The notes: a model not told the origin generated them from the sequence alone. Positions 34,480 through 43,629 are shown, counted from the stretch's first letter. The stretch is DNA of 45,247 nucleotides from Cytophagaceae bacterium (GCA_021151805.1 JAGKWN010000023.1:1-45247), one strand, 5' to 3'. Translations and numbers: made by a program.

Positions 34480-37400
34480 ATGAAACGCATTCTTTCTTTT
34501 TCTGTGCTGTATCTATGTATCCTATATATAGGACAGGCACAGGTAAGCCGGTCAAACACTAAAAAGTCTGTTCCCTACCGGGCCAATTATCAACGGATGT
34601 CGAGCAGCGGTAATTCCTATCACAATTTTGAAATCCGCAACGGTACGCTCTGGGGCTGGGGCCGCAATCTCTTCGGTGAGATCGGAGACGGCACAGCAGG
34701 AACGCAGCGTAACAGTCCGGTGCAGATTGGTACCGATAACAAATGGGTAACGGTTGCAACCGGCGGTATGCATACACTTGCTCTGAAGGCGGATGGTACA
34801 CTCTGGTCCTGGGGTTATAACGGCAACGGACAGCTGGGGAACGGAACCACGACTAATAAAACAACGCCCACGCAAGTTGGTACCGATACTAAATGGACAT
34901 GTGTGGTGGCGGGCAGTCAATCCAGTCTGGCTTTAAAAGCGGATGGTACCCTTTGGGCCTGGGGCTACAATAACAGCGGACAAGTAGGCGATGGTACAAC
35001 CGTAAATAAAACCGCACCGGTACAGATTGGTACAGATACCAAATGGACAAGCATCAGTGCGGGTAACAGCCATGCACTGGCGCTTAAAGCAGACGGGACT
35101 TTGTGGGCCTGGGGGGCTAATAATGCCAACCAGGTAGGTGATGGTACTACAACCAACCGCCTCGCGCCGGTACAGATTGGTGTGGAGAGTAAATGGACAA
35201 ACATCTCTGCCGGGTATCAGTTTAACCTGGCATTGAAAGCCGATGGAACATTATGGTCCTGGGGCTATAATGCAAACGGGCAATTAGGTATTGGTACTAC
35301 AACCAGCCAGAGCGCACCGATCCAGGTGGGTGCAGACAACAGCTGGGTTACCATCAGTGCCGGTGAAGCATTTGCAACTGCGTTGAAAGCAAACGGTACC
35401 TGCTGGACCTGGGGAACAAATGCAAACGGACAATTGGGCGATGGAACAACGGTAGGCAAATCAAGCCCAATACAAATGGGAACCGATAATAAATGGGTGA
35501 GTGTATTTGCCGGTGCCGTACACACACTGGCACTTAAAGCCGATGGTACGCTGTGGACCTGGGGCGCCAATGCCAGTGGACAGATAGGTGATGGGACTAC
35601 GGTGCAGAAAACAAACCCAGTGCAGATTAAAGGTGCGCCGGATGAGTGGGTAAGTACTTCTTCCTTTGAGTATAATAATTTTGGATTGAAAGCAAACGGG
35701 GCTTTATGGGCCTGGGGTAATAATGACAAAGGACAATTAGGAGATGGGACAATGCTTAATCGATCTACACCCGTTCAAATCGGATCTGATACGAAATGGA
35801 TAAGCATTGCTGCTGGTAAAAATCACACTCTAGGACTAAAAGCAGATGGTACCTTATGGGCTTGGGGAACGAATTCTTTTGGTGAACTTGGGGATGGAAC
35901 TACTATTAATAGGTCTACTCCTGTACAGATTGGGACAGATACAAATTGGCAAGGTATTTATGCTAGCTGGACTTTTACTTTTGCTCTTAAAGCCGATGGT
36001 ACCCTTTGGGCGTGTGGGAGCAATAATTTCGGACAGCTAGGCTTAGGCAACACAATAAACAACAATACCTTGGTTCAGATTGGCACAGATAATACCTGGG
36101 TAACTGCAGCATGTGGAGTTGGGCATACACTTGGTATAAAATCCAATGGTACGCTCTGGACCTGGGGGCAAATGAATACGAATTCAGTTGATAATAACTT
36201 GTCACCATCTTCAACTATCCCTGTACAGAGAGGAACAGATAATAAATGGACAAGCGTAAGTGCAGAACAATATTCTTCCACCGGTTTGCAGGCGGATGGT
36301 ACCATATGGCAATGGGGATATCTGACACCGAGTTATTATAATGGCGCTTTTACGGTGAATCCTACACAAACAGGTACTGACCATGACTGGATACGACATG
36401 CTCGGGGTGTCTGGTCTACTTCCATAGGTCTCAAATCCAATGGCTCGCTTTGGGCATGGGGCGGTAATGAGTATGGACAATTTGGTAATGGCACATTGCA
36501 AGCATCAGCAACCCCTTTGCAAATAGGTGCGGAAACCACATGGGTTCATATTGCAAATGGTGGCAGACATACAGTTGGGATAAAGTCTGACCGGGCCCAA
36601 TATTGTACTACAGGACTGAATTTGCACAGTCAATTGGGTGATGGTACAACAGTTGATAAAAGCAACTTTGTTTGCAATACAAATGCCTGTAATCCGGCAA
36701 ACAATGCATTGAATGTTTCCGGGCCGTCTGCTGTCTGTCCTTCAAAAAACAATAACATTTTTACTGTAACCAATACATCTGCAGGAGCAACTTATACCTG
36801 GACGGTGCCAACCGGTGCAACCATTGTATCCGGTCAGGGTACGGCTGCACTTACGGTCAACTGGGGAACAAGTGCTGGTAGTGTAACTGTTTTTGAAACC
36901 AATGGCTGCGGAACTGCATCGGGTGCAGCGGTTTCATTTTCTGTTGCCCTTTTACCGGTATCGAATAATACACTGGTGCTTGGCGGTCCTGCTGCTGTTT
37001 GCCCTTCCTCGGCAGGCAATGTTTTCTCGGTTACGAATCCAGTCGCAGGTGCTACCTTTACCTGGAGTGTTCCAGCCGGTGCATCCATAACCTCGGGTCA
37101 GGGTACCTCCAGTATTACGGTTGCCTGGGGTACAACAGCAGGCACATTGTCAGTTGCAGAAACTACCTGCGGGACCGGTACGGCGTTTACAAAAGCAGTT
37201 GCGCTTTCTCCAACACCAAACAATGCGTTGGCACTAAGCGGGCCAACGTCTGTATGTTCGTTAGCCAATTATACATTCACAATAACAAACTCAACGGCCG
37301 GCGCTACCTACAACTGGTCCGTCCCTTCCGGCTGCAGCATTGTATCAGGACAAGGCACCAGCAGCATCAATGTTGCATGGGGTACCGTAAACGGATCGGT

Positions 37401-39222
37401 AAGTGTTTCCGAAACCACCGTATGTGGCACCGGCACAGCAGTCAGTAAAGCAGCCGTTGTTTCACCTACTACTTATGCGCTGGGAAGTGTTGATGCCTTC
37501 TGCGCGAGCACCTTTGCTGTTCCTTTAAAAACAACCGGTGCAATCAGCAACGGCATCATCGGTCTTGACTTCGCGATCAATTACAATACAGCTGTCATGA
37601 CTCCCACAGGCGCTGCTTATACCGGCACCGTTGCTACTGCTTATGGCGGATATTCGATGAATACAAGCACGCCGGGCAAAGTGTATATCAGTGTGTTTTT
37701 AAACAATGCACCCAACGGTACGTATTTCAGCGGCAACGGCGATGTTGCTTATGTGTATTTTCAGGTAAACGCAGGTGTTGCCGCCGGTACAGCATTTACG
37801 CTTTCCACAGACAACATCGAGGAAAGTACTCCCGTGAATACGAACAGCAAATGCCCGGCGGTGACGTTGAACTCAACGGTAAAAAATGCGGTAGCCGGTA
37901 CGCTTATTTATCGCAACACGCCAGCTGCAACATTAAAGTACGATCCGGCAAACCCGGCAGCGTATGTTGCATCCAGTGTCACAGGCACGAATGCGGCATG
38001 TGTGCAAACATCAACCGGTGTCAGCCGTGCAGATCTTTCCGGAGTATTTAAATTCAGTCCCGGTAATGGTGCAAACATCATCATTCAGCGTGACATCAAC
38101 GGTGATTTGAATACGCCTGCACTGAATTGTACCAATATACAGAGTGTGATCAACAGCATGGACCGCATCCAGGCAGCTGATATCGCGACCTACAAAACAA
38201 CCAATGTTCCGATTTATACCTTACTTTCTGCTGATGTGAATCTGGATGGAAAAATTACTGCGGGTGATGTATCGCTTATATCGTCCCGGAGTATCAATAA
38301 CAACAACTGCGAGTTTCCGCAAAATAATTACACCTGGAATGGTACGGCTTTGGTACCTGCTGCTAACTATGTAAAATCACAGGACTGGCTGTTTGTGGAT
38401 GATGCCACGCTGGCAAGCGCTGCATTTACAACCGGCACCGGCAGGAATAATGTACCGAAAGTCCCAGCCTGTTTGCCTGCACCAACAGGTACAGCATCCT
38501 GCAGCCCGGCCTCAACGGCTACGTATCACGCGATCCTTTTAGGAGATGTGGACGGCAGCTGGATAAGCACCAACGGTGCACAGCTGCGCACGGCTGCTGC
38601 AGATGATGCCATCATCGTGGATTTAAGCCAGGCGGATAAAAACATAAGCGGCAATTATGTAGTGCCTGTATTCTGCCAGACTGCAGGTGCATTTTATGGC
38701 ATGGACTTCAGCCTGGATTATGCAGCTGATATTTCCGTGCAGCAGGTAAAGGCAAATACCACGCTTGCGAATGTGGGTACAGAATTCAATACCATTGCAC
38801 AGCAACGCGTGATGGTCACTTCCTATACACAGGATTCGATCTATACCACATTGCCTGTCGCCTATATGGAAATAGCTGCTTCAGCTGCATTGACACCTAA
38901 CAGTTTCAGCAATGCTCAGGCATATCTGAATGGAAAACCTGCTGATCTGAAATTTACTTTTGACGGCGCACCTGAAAAAAATACCGCGTATGCAGAGGTA
39001 TATCCGAATCCGTTCCGCACAGAATTCTTCATCTATGCAGCAGATACGGAGCCGTTCGTCCAGGTAAGTATATTTAATCTGAGCGGTGCAGCCGTATATG
39101 AAAATGATAAAGTGCCGGCAAATGAAGCATTCAGGCTTGACCAGCTGCAGGAAGCCGGTGTATACCTGGTGCGTATCACATGCAGCAACGGAACCGTTAC
39201 TAAAAAGCTGATTAAGTTTTAA
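34480..39222 (+). CDS. Giant T9SS type-A protein: RCC1 propellers, PKD-like, cohesin-like and dockerin-like domains
   Basis: A 1580-aa secreted protein. After the signal peptide (to about residue 21) come 13 clear and one degenerate ~50-aa RCC1 repeats (about 54-740; pattern ADGTLWAWG-x-N-x-x-GQLGDGT), enough for two seven-bladed propellers. Three tandem PKD-like domains follow (about 745-1000; GPSAVCPS, GGPAAVCPS, SGPTSVCS starts). Then a cohesin-like domain (about 1000-1145; GLDFAINYN), a dockerin-like double motif (RDINGDLN near 1204 and DVNLDGKITAGDVSLI at about 1252-1267), and a second cohesin-like domain (about 1371-1500; GMDFSLDYA). The C-terminus (AEVYPNPFRTEF ... KKLIKF) is a type-A T9SS signal. 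It probably acts on the cell surface in adhesion or substrate binding. Repeat islands flank it on both sides. Confidence 0.88.
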   Translation: MKRILSFSVLYLCILYIGQAQVSRSNTKKSVPYRANYQRMSSSGNSYHNFEIRNGTLWGWGRNLFGEIGDGTAGTQRNSPVQIGTDNKWVTVATGGMHTLALKADGTLWSWGYNGNGQLGNGTTTNKTTPTQVGTDTKWTCVVAGSQSSLALKADGTLWAWGYNNSGQVGDGTTVNKTAPVQIGTDTKWTSISAGNSHALALKADGTLWAWGANNANQVGDGTTTNRLAPVQIGVESKWTNISAGYQFNLALKADGTLWSWGYNANGQLGIGTTTSQSAPIQVGADNSWVTISAGEAFATALKANGTCWTWGTNANGQLGDGTTVGKSSPIQMGTDNKWVSVFAGAVHTLALKADGTLWTWGANASGQIGDGTTVQKTNPVQIKGAPDEWVSTSSFEYNNFGLKANGALWAWGNNDKGQLGDGTMLNRSTPVQIGSDTKWISIAAGKNHTLGLKADGTLWAWGTNSFGELGDGTTINRSTPVQIGTDTNWQGIYASWTFTFALKADGTLWACGSNNFGQLGLGNTINNNTLVQIGTDNTWVTAACGVGHTLGIKSNGTLWTWGQMNTNSVDNNLSPSSTIPVQRGTDNKWTSVSAEQYSSTGLQADGTIWQWGYLTPSYYNGAFTVNPTQTGTDHDWIRHARGVWSTSIGLKSNGSLWAWGGNEYGQFGNGTLQASATPLQIGAETTWVHIANGGRHTVGIKSDRAQYCTTGLNLHSQLGDGTTVDKSNFVCNTNACNPANNALNVSGPSAVCPSKNNNIFTVTNTSAGATYTWTVPTGATIVSGQGTAALTVNWGTSAGSVTVFETNGCGTASGAAVSFSVALLPVSNNTLVLGGPAAVCPSSAGNVFSVTNPVAGATFTWSVPAGASITSGQGTSSITVAWGTTAGTLSVAETTCGTGTAFTKAVALSPTPNNALALSGPTSVCSLANYTFTITNSTAGATYNWSVPSGCSIVSGQGTSSINVAWGTVNGSVSVSETTVCGTGTAVSKAAVVSPTTYALGSVDAFCASTFAVPLKTTGAISNGIIGLDFAINYNTAVMTPTGAAYTGTVATAYGGYSMNTSTPGKVYISVFLNNAPNGTYFSGNGDVAYVYFQVNAGVAAGTAFTLSTDNIEESTPVNTNSKCPAVTLNSTVKNAVAGTLIYRNTPAATLKYDPANPAAYVASSVTGTNAACVQTSTGVSRADLSGVFKFSPGNGANIIIQRDINGDLNTPALNCTNIQSVINSMDRIQAADIATYKTTNVPIYTLLSADVNLDGKITAGDVSLISSRSINNNNCEFPQNNYTWNGTALVPAANYVKSQDWLFVDDATLASAAFTTGTGRNNVPKVPACLPAPTGTASCSPASTATYHAILLGDVDGSWISTNGAQLRTAAADDAIIVDLSQADKNISGNYVVPVFCQTAGAFYGMDFSLDYAADISVQQVKANTTLANVGTEFNTIAQQRVMVTSYTQDSIYTTLPVAYMEIAASAALTPNSFSNAQAYLNGKPADLKFTFDGAPEKNTAYAEVYPNPFRTEFFIYAADTEPFVQVSIFNLSGAAVYENDKVPANEAFRLDQLQEAGVYLVRITCSNGTVTKKLIKF

Positions 39223-39262
39223 GGATTTAGTTTCATCTGAAATAGTATTTCAAAAGAAATCA

Positions 39263-39303
39263 AAAAGAGCTGGTGTATTGAATACATCAGCTCTTTTCTT
39301 TTA
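39263..39303 (+). terminator. Rho-independent terminator after the RCC1 gene
   Basis: A long stem with outer arms AAAAGAGCTG / CAGCTCTTTT (39263-39272 and 39288-39297) continuing inward through GTGTATT/AATACAT, followed by CTTTTA. It begins 41 bases after the stop. Confidence 0.8.
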
Positions 39304-39318
39304 TACGTCTGCTGGATT

Positions 39319-39410
39319 GTTCGACCCCTTCGCCGCGGCGAAGGGGTCGGGTTGGGCGTATCGAAGATTTTTAGCTATAAAGCTGTGACCCCGCTGGGGT
39401 CATTTCTAAT
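39319..39410. repeat. GACCCC hairpin module E, copy 1 (long tip)
   Basis: A 92-bp unit that starts with a perfect 28-nt palindrome (39322-39349; centre CGCCGCGGCG) and continues GGTTGGGCGTATCGAAG to a second hairpin GACCCCGCTGGGGTC and TTTCTAAT. It is identical to copy 2 (39698-39778) except that copy 2 has a 17-nt palindrome at this place. Confidence 0.85.
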
Positions 39411-39498
39411 AAATGGTAGAGGTGATTATTATCTATTTAGCTACGAAGAAAATACCTAATGAATTTTGTCTATAGTGGGATAAAGCGCACTGACTCCG
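39403..39498. repeat. Linker module F, copy 1
   Basis: Runs from TTTCTAAT through TTTAGCTACGAAGAAAATAC and CTAATGAATTTTGTC into the start of the 200-bp module. A second copy is at 39943-40039. Confidence 0.65.
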
Positions 39499-39673
39499 GA
39501 GGAGTCATACCTGTATAGAAATGCTGTATCTTTTCAACAGACGACCCCAGCGGGGTCGCACATTTTTAATCGCCATCATATAAATGTGACGGTCCGCCGC
39601 GGCGGAAAGCTGAGCAGTTCTTTTAATAACAACTGCCCGGCTTTCATTGCCGTCGAGCTTTAGCCAACGGTTT
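39475..39673. repeat. ~200-bp hairpin module, copy B
   Basis: Same order as copy A: GACTCCGGAGGAGTC, then tip variant CGACCCCAGCGGGGTCG (39542-39558), a decayed CCATCATATAAATGTGACGG, TCCGCCGCGGCGGA and the end TTTAGCCAACGGTTT. Confidence 0.8.
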
Positions 39674-39697
39674 ATAAACAAATGTTCCGGACAGCAT

Positions 39698-39778
39698 GTT
39701 CGACCCCGCAGGGGTCGGGTTGGGCGTATCGAAGATTTTTAGCTATAAAGCTGTGACCCCGCTGGGGTCATTTCTAAT
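39698..39778. repeat. GACCCC hairpin module E, copy 2 (short tip)
   Basis: An 81-bp copy of 39319-39410. The first hairpin is CGACCCCGCAGGGGTCG (17 nt) and not the 28-nt form, which accounts exactly for the 11-bp length difference; the remaining bases are identical. A third partial copy at about 39904-39950 has a CG-rich insertion in place of one hairpin arm. Confidence 0.85.
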
Positions 39779-39942
39779 CAGCAGTAATTCTATAATTTTC
39801 AGGGTAGTTGTTTGTAGATTCAAATCAAAAAAAATCAAACCGAATGATTGTTAGTCGTGACTCCGGAGGAGTCTCCGCGCAGATGTAGAAATTATATGTT
39901 TTTGCTATAAGCTCCGCGGCGGCGGAAACCCCGCTGGGGTCA

Positions 39943-40039
39943 TTTCTAATCAGGAGCGCAGGTGAGCATTATGTTATTTTAGCTACGAAGAAAATTCCTA
40001 ATGAATTTTTTCCAGTTGGATAGAGCTCACGGAAACCGG
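39943..40039. repeat. Linker module F, copy 2
   Basis: TTTCTAAT, then TTTAGCTACGAAGAAAATTC and CTAATGAATTTTTTCC, followed by the first bases of the 200-bp module (AGTTGGATAGAGC), which then breaks off near ACCGG. Confidence 0.65.
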
Positions 40040-40091
40040 ATCGTTGCTGTTAAGAGTTTATCATAAAGGTTTGTCGCATGCAGATGGCCTC

Positions 40092-40211
40092 ATTTCAAAT
40101 TGCGTTAAGAAATTTTGGTTCATGGAGCTTTTTGAACGCTACAACAAGTCCTTTTTCAGGTCGGTTTTGTAGCGTTCGCGGAGTGAACCAAAATTTTAGC
40201 GTATTTGAAAT
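40092..40211. repeat. 120-bp nested inverted repeat (MITE-like)
   Basis: Outer arms ATTTCAAAT / ATTTGAAAT, middle arms AAATTTTGGTTCA (40110-40122) / TGAACCAAAATTT (40184-40196) and inner arms GAACGCTACAA (40134-40144) / TTGTAGCGTTC (40167-40177) are nested and perfect. The whole could fold into one long hairpin and has the form of a miniature inverted-repeat element. A separate hairpin GTTCTTTTGT-ATCAAG-ACAAAAGAAC follows at about 40229. Confidence 0.7.
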
Positions 40212-40342
40212 CAGCCTTGATTTTTTGGTTCTTTTGTATCAAGACAAAAGAACAGAAGAATGTGATCGGAAGATAAATAAGAATAAGTAATGAGGATTTT
40301 TGTAACACATCTCTGCGTAACATTTTCTTGCCTTTCTATGCT

Positions 40343-40401
40343 GACGCAAGTATTCGCTTGTGCCCTGCAATAATGAGGCATAAGGAAAACCTTGCGCCAG
40401 C
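40343..40401. repeat. Hairpin repeat GACGCAAGTATTCGCTTG..., copy 2
   Basis: A diverged copy of 33836-33893 with the same ends and spacing, including AAGGAAAACCTTGCGCCAGC. It directly precedes the 98-bp element at 40418. Confidence 0.65.
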
Positions 40402-40417
40402 GCGTGACCGTTTCAAC

Positions 40418-40514
40418 AAACCTCATAGGTTTTCTTTAATTAAGATGGACTGTGTGTGATAAAACTGCTGAAAAATAAGCATCGGTGGTTGTGGGTGCAA
40501 AACCTATAAGGTTT
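40418..40514. repeat. 98-bp palindrome-ended element, copy 3 (97 bp)
   Basis: Ends AAACCTCATAGGTTTT and AAAACCTATAAGGTTT. The interior shares GATAAAACTGCTGAAAAATA with copy 2. The 3' end is the tip of a larger hairpin (40483-40531) with 11-bp arms CGGTGGTTGTG / CACAACCAACG, one mismatch. It stops 26 bp before the stop codon of the adjacent gene. Confidence 0.75.
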
Positions 40515-40539
40515 CGTAAACACAACCAACGATAATACA

Positions 40540-43500
40540 TCAATTCATAATCTGCAGATAATTCTGCAGCACCCGACCGCTTTTCTTTTCCGTGAAAGTA
40601 TAAAAATACACGCCGGCACCGATCTTGTTGCCCTTAGTGTTTGTGCCTTCCCAGTCATTGCGGTAATTGTCCTGTTGAAAAACAATATAGCCGGTTTCGT
40701 CTGAAATGACCAGTTTGTTTTCAGATTCAATATCCGTGTTGGCAATCACCAGCGCATCGTTGAGGCCGTCGTTGTTGGGCGTCATTACCTCGTTTGCTTT
40801 CAGCTCCAGTTGCTGGAACGGAGGTTCAACGGTTATATACAGATACGCAATATCAGAAGTAAGTCCGTATTCATCGGTGACGGTATAGCCAATTTTATCG
40901 GTGCCGATAAAGCCGTCAAAGGCACGGATATTTAGCGTACCGTCCGGATCAATGGTAAATGTACCCAGCGAGGTAGAATAAAATTTCTTCTGTGTGCCCG
41001 CGTTCTCGATATCAATATCCGTCAGTGTTGAGTTAATGGTGTCGGTCATACCCAGGTCATTGGCCAGGATGTTGATGCTTGTGCTTTGTCCCATCGCAAT
41101 GGTGATGCTGTCATTGATCGCCCATGGAGCAGCCTTTTTGGGATAAATATTAAACGTATAGATTGAGTCAAAGCTGGTATACTTATCGGTTGCAGGTATG
41201 GTTACTGCGACAGAAAATTTACTGGTATTGGCAAAGGTTGTTACCTGACCGCTTCCGGTAACGGTTGCCAGGTCGCTGCCGCTAAGCTGGATAAATGTTG
41301 GTGTACCGTCGGAGTTTTTGCGCGATGCAATATTGGTAGTGGTGTTGGGAAGAAAGGCATTGTTGCCGATCGAAATTTTTGCCGGAGCTTTGTTGATGAA
41401 GAAACTGGTTGTAACAGATTCCTGTTTGTACATGCCGCTCGCTGCCTGTGTTGCTGTAACGGTAATGGTATTATATGGTACAGGACCGGCACAGCTGATG
41501 TGTACGCTGTCGCCGGATATCAATTGCGCGCATGTAGTGGGTGAAACGCTATAAGAAATTGTTGCTGCCGTATTTTTGGAGTAAGCAGTGAGTTTGAAAT
41601 CTGCATCGCCATAGGTTTTTGCAGATATGGGATTGATGTACAAGTTGGGCGAAATCGGGTCAATGACTGTAAACGTATATACCTGGGAGTAATTACATTG
41701 ACCATACGTATATTGAAGTGTAAATGTCCAGCTGCCTTTTGTTGTTGGTGTGCCTGAAAGTACATTGTTTGTCATGGTAAGGCCGGGAGGAAGATTCGTA
41801 GGTTTTATGTAATAGATTGCGCCCGGGCCTGTTATGCTGGCGGTAACCGTTTGACTGTAGGGCTGGTTGGTGACAGCAACCGGTAATGGTGAAAATGTGA
41901 TGGGTGGGTTGGTAATGGGATTGCCTGTGATAACTCCATTACTGGTAGCGGCAATTCCATTGCAATATTTAATAATGGTTCCATTATTAGTTAAGGTTCT
42001 TGGTGTGAATTGCGTATTGTCAACTACGGTAATGGTAACCCCGGATTGAACGGTAATGTTGTTGGCCTTTATCGAATTTTTTGAAGTAGTATAATCGCCT
42101 GTAAAAACAGCATCCATGTCCAATGTAGGTTCTCCATTGCTCCAGCTGCTGCCATTCCAGATGGTTGGCGGCGGAAGCACTTTAATGGTATAGATGAATG
42201 AAGTTTCACAACTTACCGCATCCCTGATTGTGAAGCCTGCGATATAATCTGTAACTGTTTTTGGTGTACCTGTGACCTGAACCATATTGCTGGTTTGAGG
42301 AATCATGCTGGCAGTGAAGTCAGCAGGGGCAGAGGTTGAATTGCTTAATGTGTATGGAGCAGACCCGTTGGATAACGTAAGACTATTATATGAATAGCTT
42401 GAGTTTTGATTGCCGGATGGCAAGGTCGTAGCGGAAATTTTTATTGCCGGGCATTCATAAATAGAGACATAATTCATTGTGCCTGCAACAGCAGCCTTTG
42501 CGGTGTATACATTTGTTGCCGGGGAAGAAGTAATCAGAGGATTCCAGGCGCCAATCTTGCCCGTAGCAGATAGTGCTATTTGTGGTGCAACAAACGTATT
42601 GCCGGATGGTAAAGGCTTAATCAGCATCAGATCTGCTGTAAATGCATTATTGGAATTTACAACCCATGAGCCAATGCCGCTATGCGGAATAACAACGTTG
42701 GATTCAGCCGCGTTATAGCGGGCGCTTAATACCAAACCCGTACTGTTGTTGATATTGGAAAAATCAATTGCTTTCATTGCGGTATTATCTCCGACAGGGA
42801 ATGTTTGAGTAACGGCCGCACTGCTGTTTTTCAGCACGCCTGTACCATCGGTCCAGATCCAGCCGGTAACCGCGGTGCCATTTTTATAAACCAGACTGTC
42901 GTTTATACCTTTATAAACAAGATCGTTTGCACCCAGTTTGAGTGTTGTTTTCAGTTCCAGTCTTTTTGAAACCGTAGCGACATCTCCCCCATTAAAACTC
43001 TGGCCGGATATTTTTTTGGAACCAGAGCCAGCAATGACTAATGTTGCATACCCGCTTGAAGGAACAACCGTTTGGCCGTCTGCTCCTTCATAACTTACGA
43101 TGCTGTAACCATCAACGGCACCAGTATTAGTGAATACATCAAACAAGTTATTGATGCCTTTTAAAATTAGTTTCTGCGTCTTCTTAGAGGCAGGAGCATG
43201 AAGTATATATGTGTCAGGCATTCCATTTAACTCTCCGCCAATCGTTAGTGTAGAAGATTGCGTGCCAAAATCAATGGTTGCGTACTGGTTCATTTTCAGA
43301 CTAGTTGTAATTTCAACTGTACTGTTATTCAACAGGATTTGACAGCTACCCTGAATTTCCAGATAATCCATTTTAACACTCAGGTTCGTAAAAGATACGA
43401 TTGCGTTGTTTTGAATGACGAAATTATTCCCGGTATTTCCAGTCACGTCAGATGTTGAAGGAGGAAAGCCTGTACCATCCTGACTTGAATTCCAGTTATT

Positions 43501-43629
43501 CACATTATTAAAAGCAATAGTGCCGGATTTATTAGTAAAGTAAGTGACGCTAAAAGCATGAATTTGTAGCGTAAAGAATACAAAAACCAATAAGCCCTTT
43601 AAGAGAGCAAGGTATGTGTTACGGTTCAT
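40540..43629 (-). CDS. Giant T9SS type-B surface protein
   Basis: A 1029-aa secreted protein. A signal peptide (residues about 8-26, FVFFTLQIHAFS) precedes a beta-helix-like N-terminal region (NNWNSSQDGTGFPPS, SYEGADGQTVVPSSGYATLVI) common in Bacteroidota surface proteins. Putative Ig-like folds of the He_PIG type follow (LPPGLTMTNNVLSGTPTTKG), then MBG-like units, then NILANDLGMT and the gliding-motility-associated C-terminal domain (LKANEVMTPNNDGLNDAL ... YLQIMN), a type-B T9SS signal. The C-terminal 200 residues align closely with the protein at 29881-33519, but no PorP/SprF gene is adjacent here. A probable adhesin or motility-associated surface protein; function unknown. Confidence 0.87.
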   Translation of the reverse strand: MNRNTYLALLKGLLVFVFFTLQIHAFSVTYFTNKSGTIAFNNVNNWNSSQDGTGFPPSTSDVTGNTGNNFVIQNNAIVSFTNLSVKMDYLEIQGSCQILLNNSTVEITTSLKMNQYATIDFGTQSSTLTIGGELNGMPDTYILHAPASKKTQKLILKGINNLFDVFTNTGAVDGYSIVSYEGADGQTVVPSSGYATLVIAGSGSKKISGQSFNGGDVATVSKRLELKTTLKLGANDLVYKGINDSLVYKNGTAVTGWIWTDGTGVLKNSSAAVTQTFPVGDNTAMKAIDFSNINNSTGLVLSARYNAAESNVVIPHSGIGSWVVNSNNAFTADLMLIKPLPSGNTFVAPQIALSATGKIGAWNPLITSSPATNVYTAKAAVAGTMNYVSIYECPAIKISATTLPSGNQNSSYSYNSLTLSNGSAPYTLSNSTSAPADFTASMIPQTSNMVQVTGTPKTVTDYIAGFTIRDAVSCETSFIYTIKVLPPPTIWNGSSWSNGEPTLDMDAVFTGDYTTSKNSIKANNITVQSGVTITVVDNTQFTPRTLTNNGTIIKYCNGIAATSNGVITGNPITNPPITFSPLPVAVTNQPYSQTVTASITGPGAIYYIKPTNLPPGLTMTNNVLSGTPTTKGSWTFTLQYTYGQCNYSQVYTFTVIDPISPNLYINPISAKTYGDADFKLTAYSKNTAATISYSVSPTTCAQLISGDSVHISCAGPVPYNTITVTATQAASGMYKQESVTTSFFINKAPAKISIGNNAFLPNTTTNIASRKNSDGTPTFIQLSGSDLATVTGSGQVTTFANTSKFSVAVTIPATDKYTSFDSIYTFNIYPKKAAPWAINDSITIAMGQSTSINILANDLGMTDTINSTLTDIDIENAGTQKKFYSTSLGTFTIDPDGTLNIRAFDGFIGTDKIGYTVTDEYGLTSDIAYLYITVEPPFQQLELKANEVMTPNNDGLNDALVIANTDIESENKLVISDETGYIVFQQDNYRNDWEGTNTKGNKIGAGVYFYTFTEKKSGRVLQNYLQIMN

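Larger units (their letters stand above)
39223..40539. other. 1317-bp non-coding repeat region B
   Basis: This region lies between the convergent 3' ends of the RCC1 gene and the 1029-aa type-B gene. It contains a terminator, then at least seven repeat modules listed separately. The only longer frame (40078-40290, 70 codons) lies across an imperfect palindrome and I do not accept it as a gene. Confidence 0.75.

Noticed and set aside
40078..40290. A 70-codon open frame in repeat region B
   Set aside because: It runs across the nested 120-bp palindrome and the next hairpin; the peptide has no domain features and both strands mirror each other, so the frame is a by-product of the repeat.
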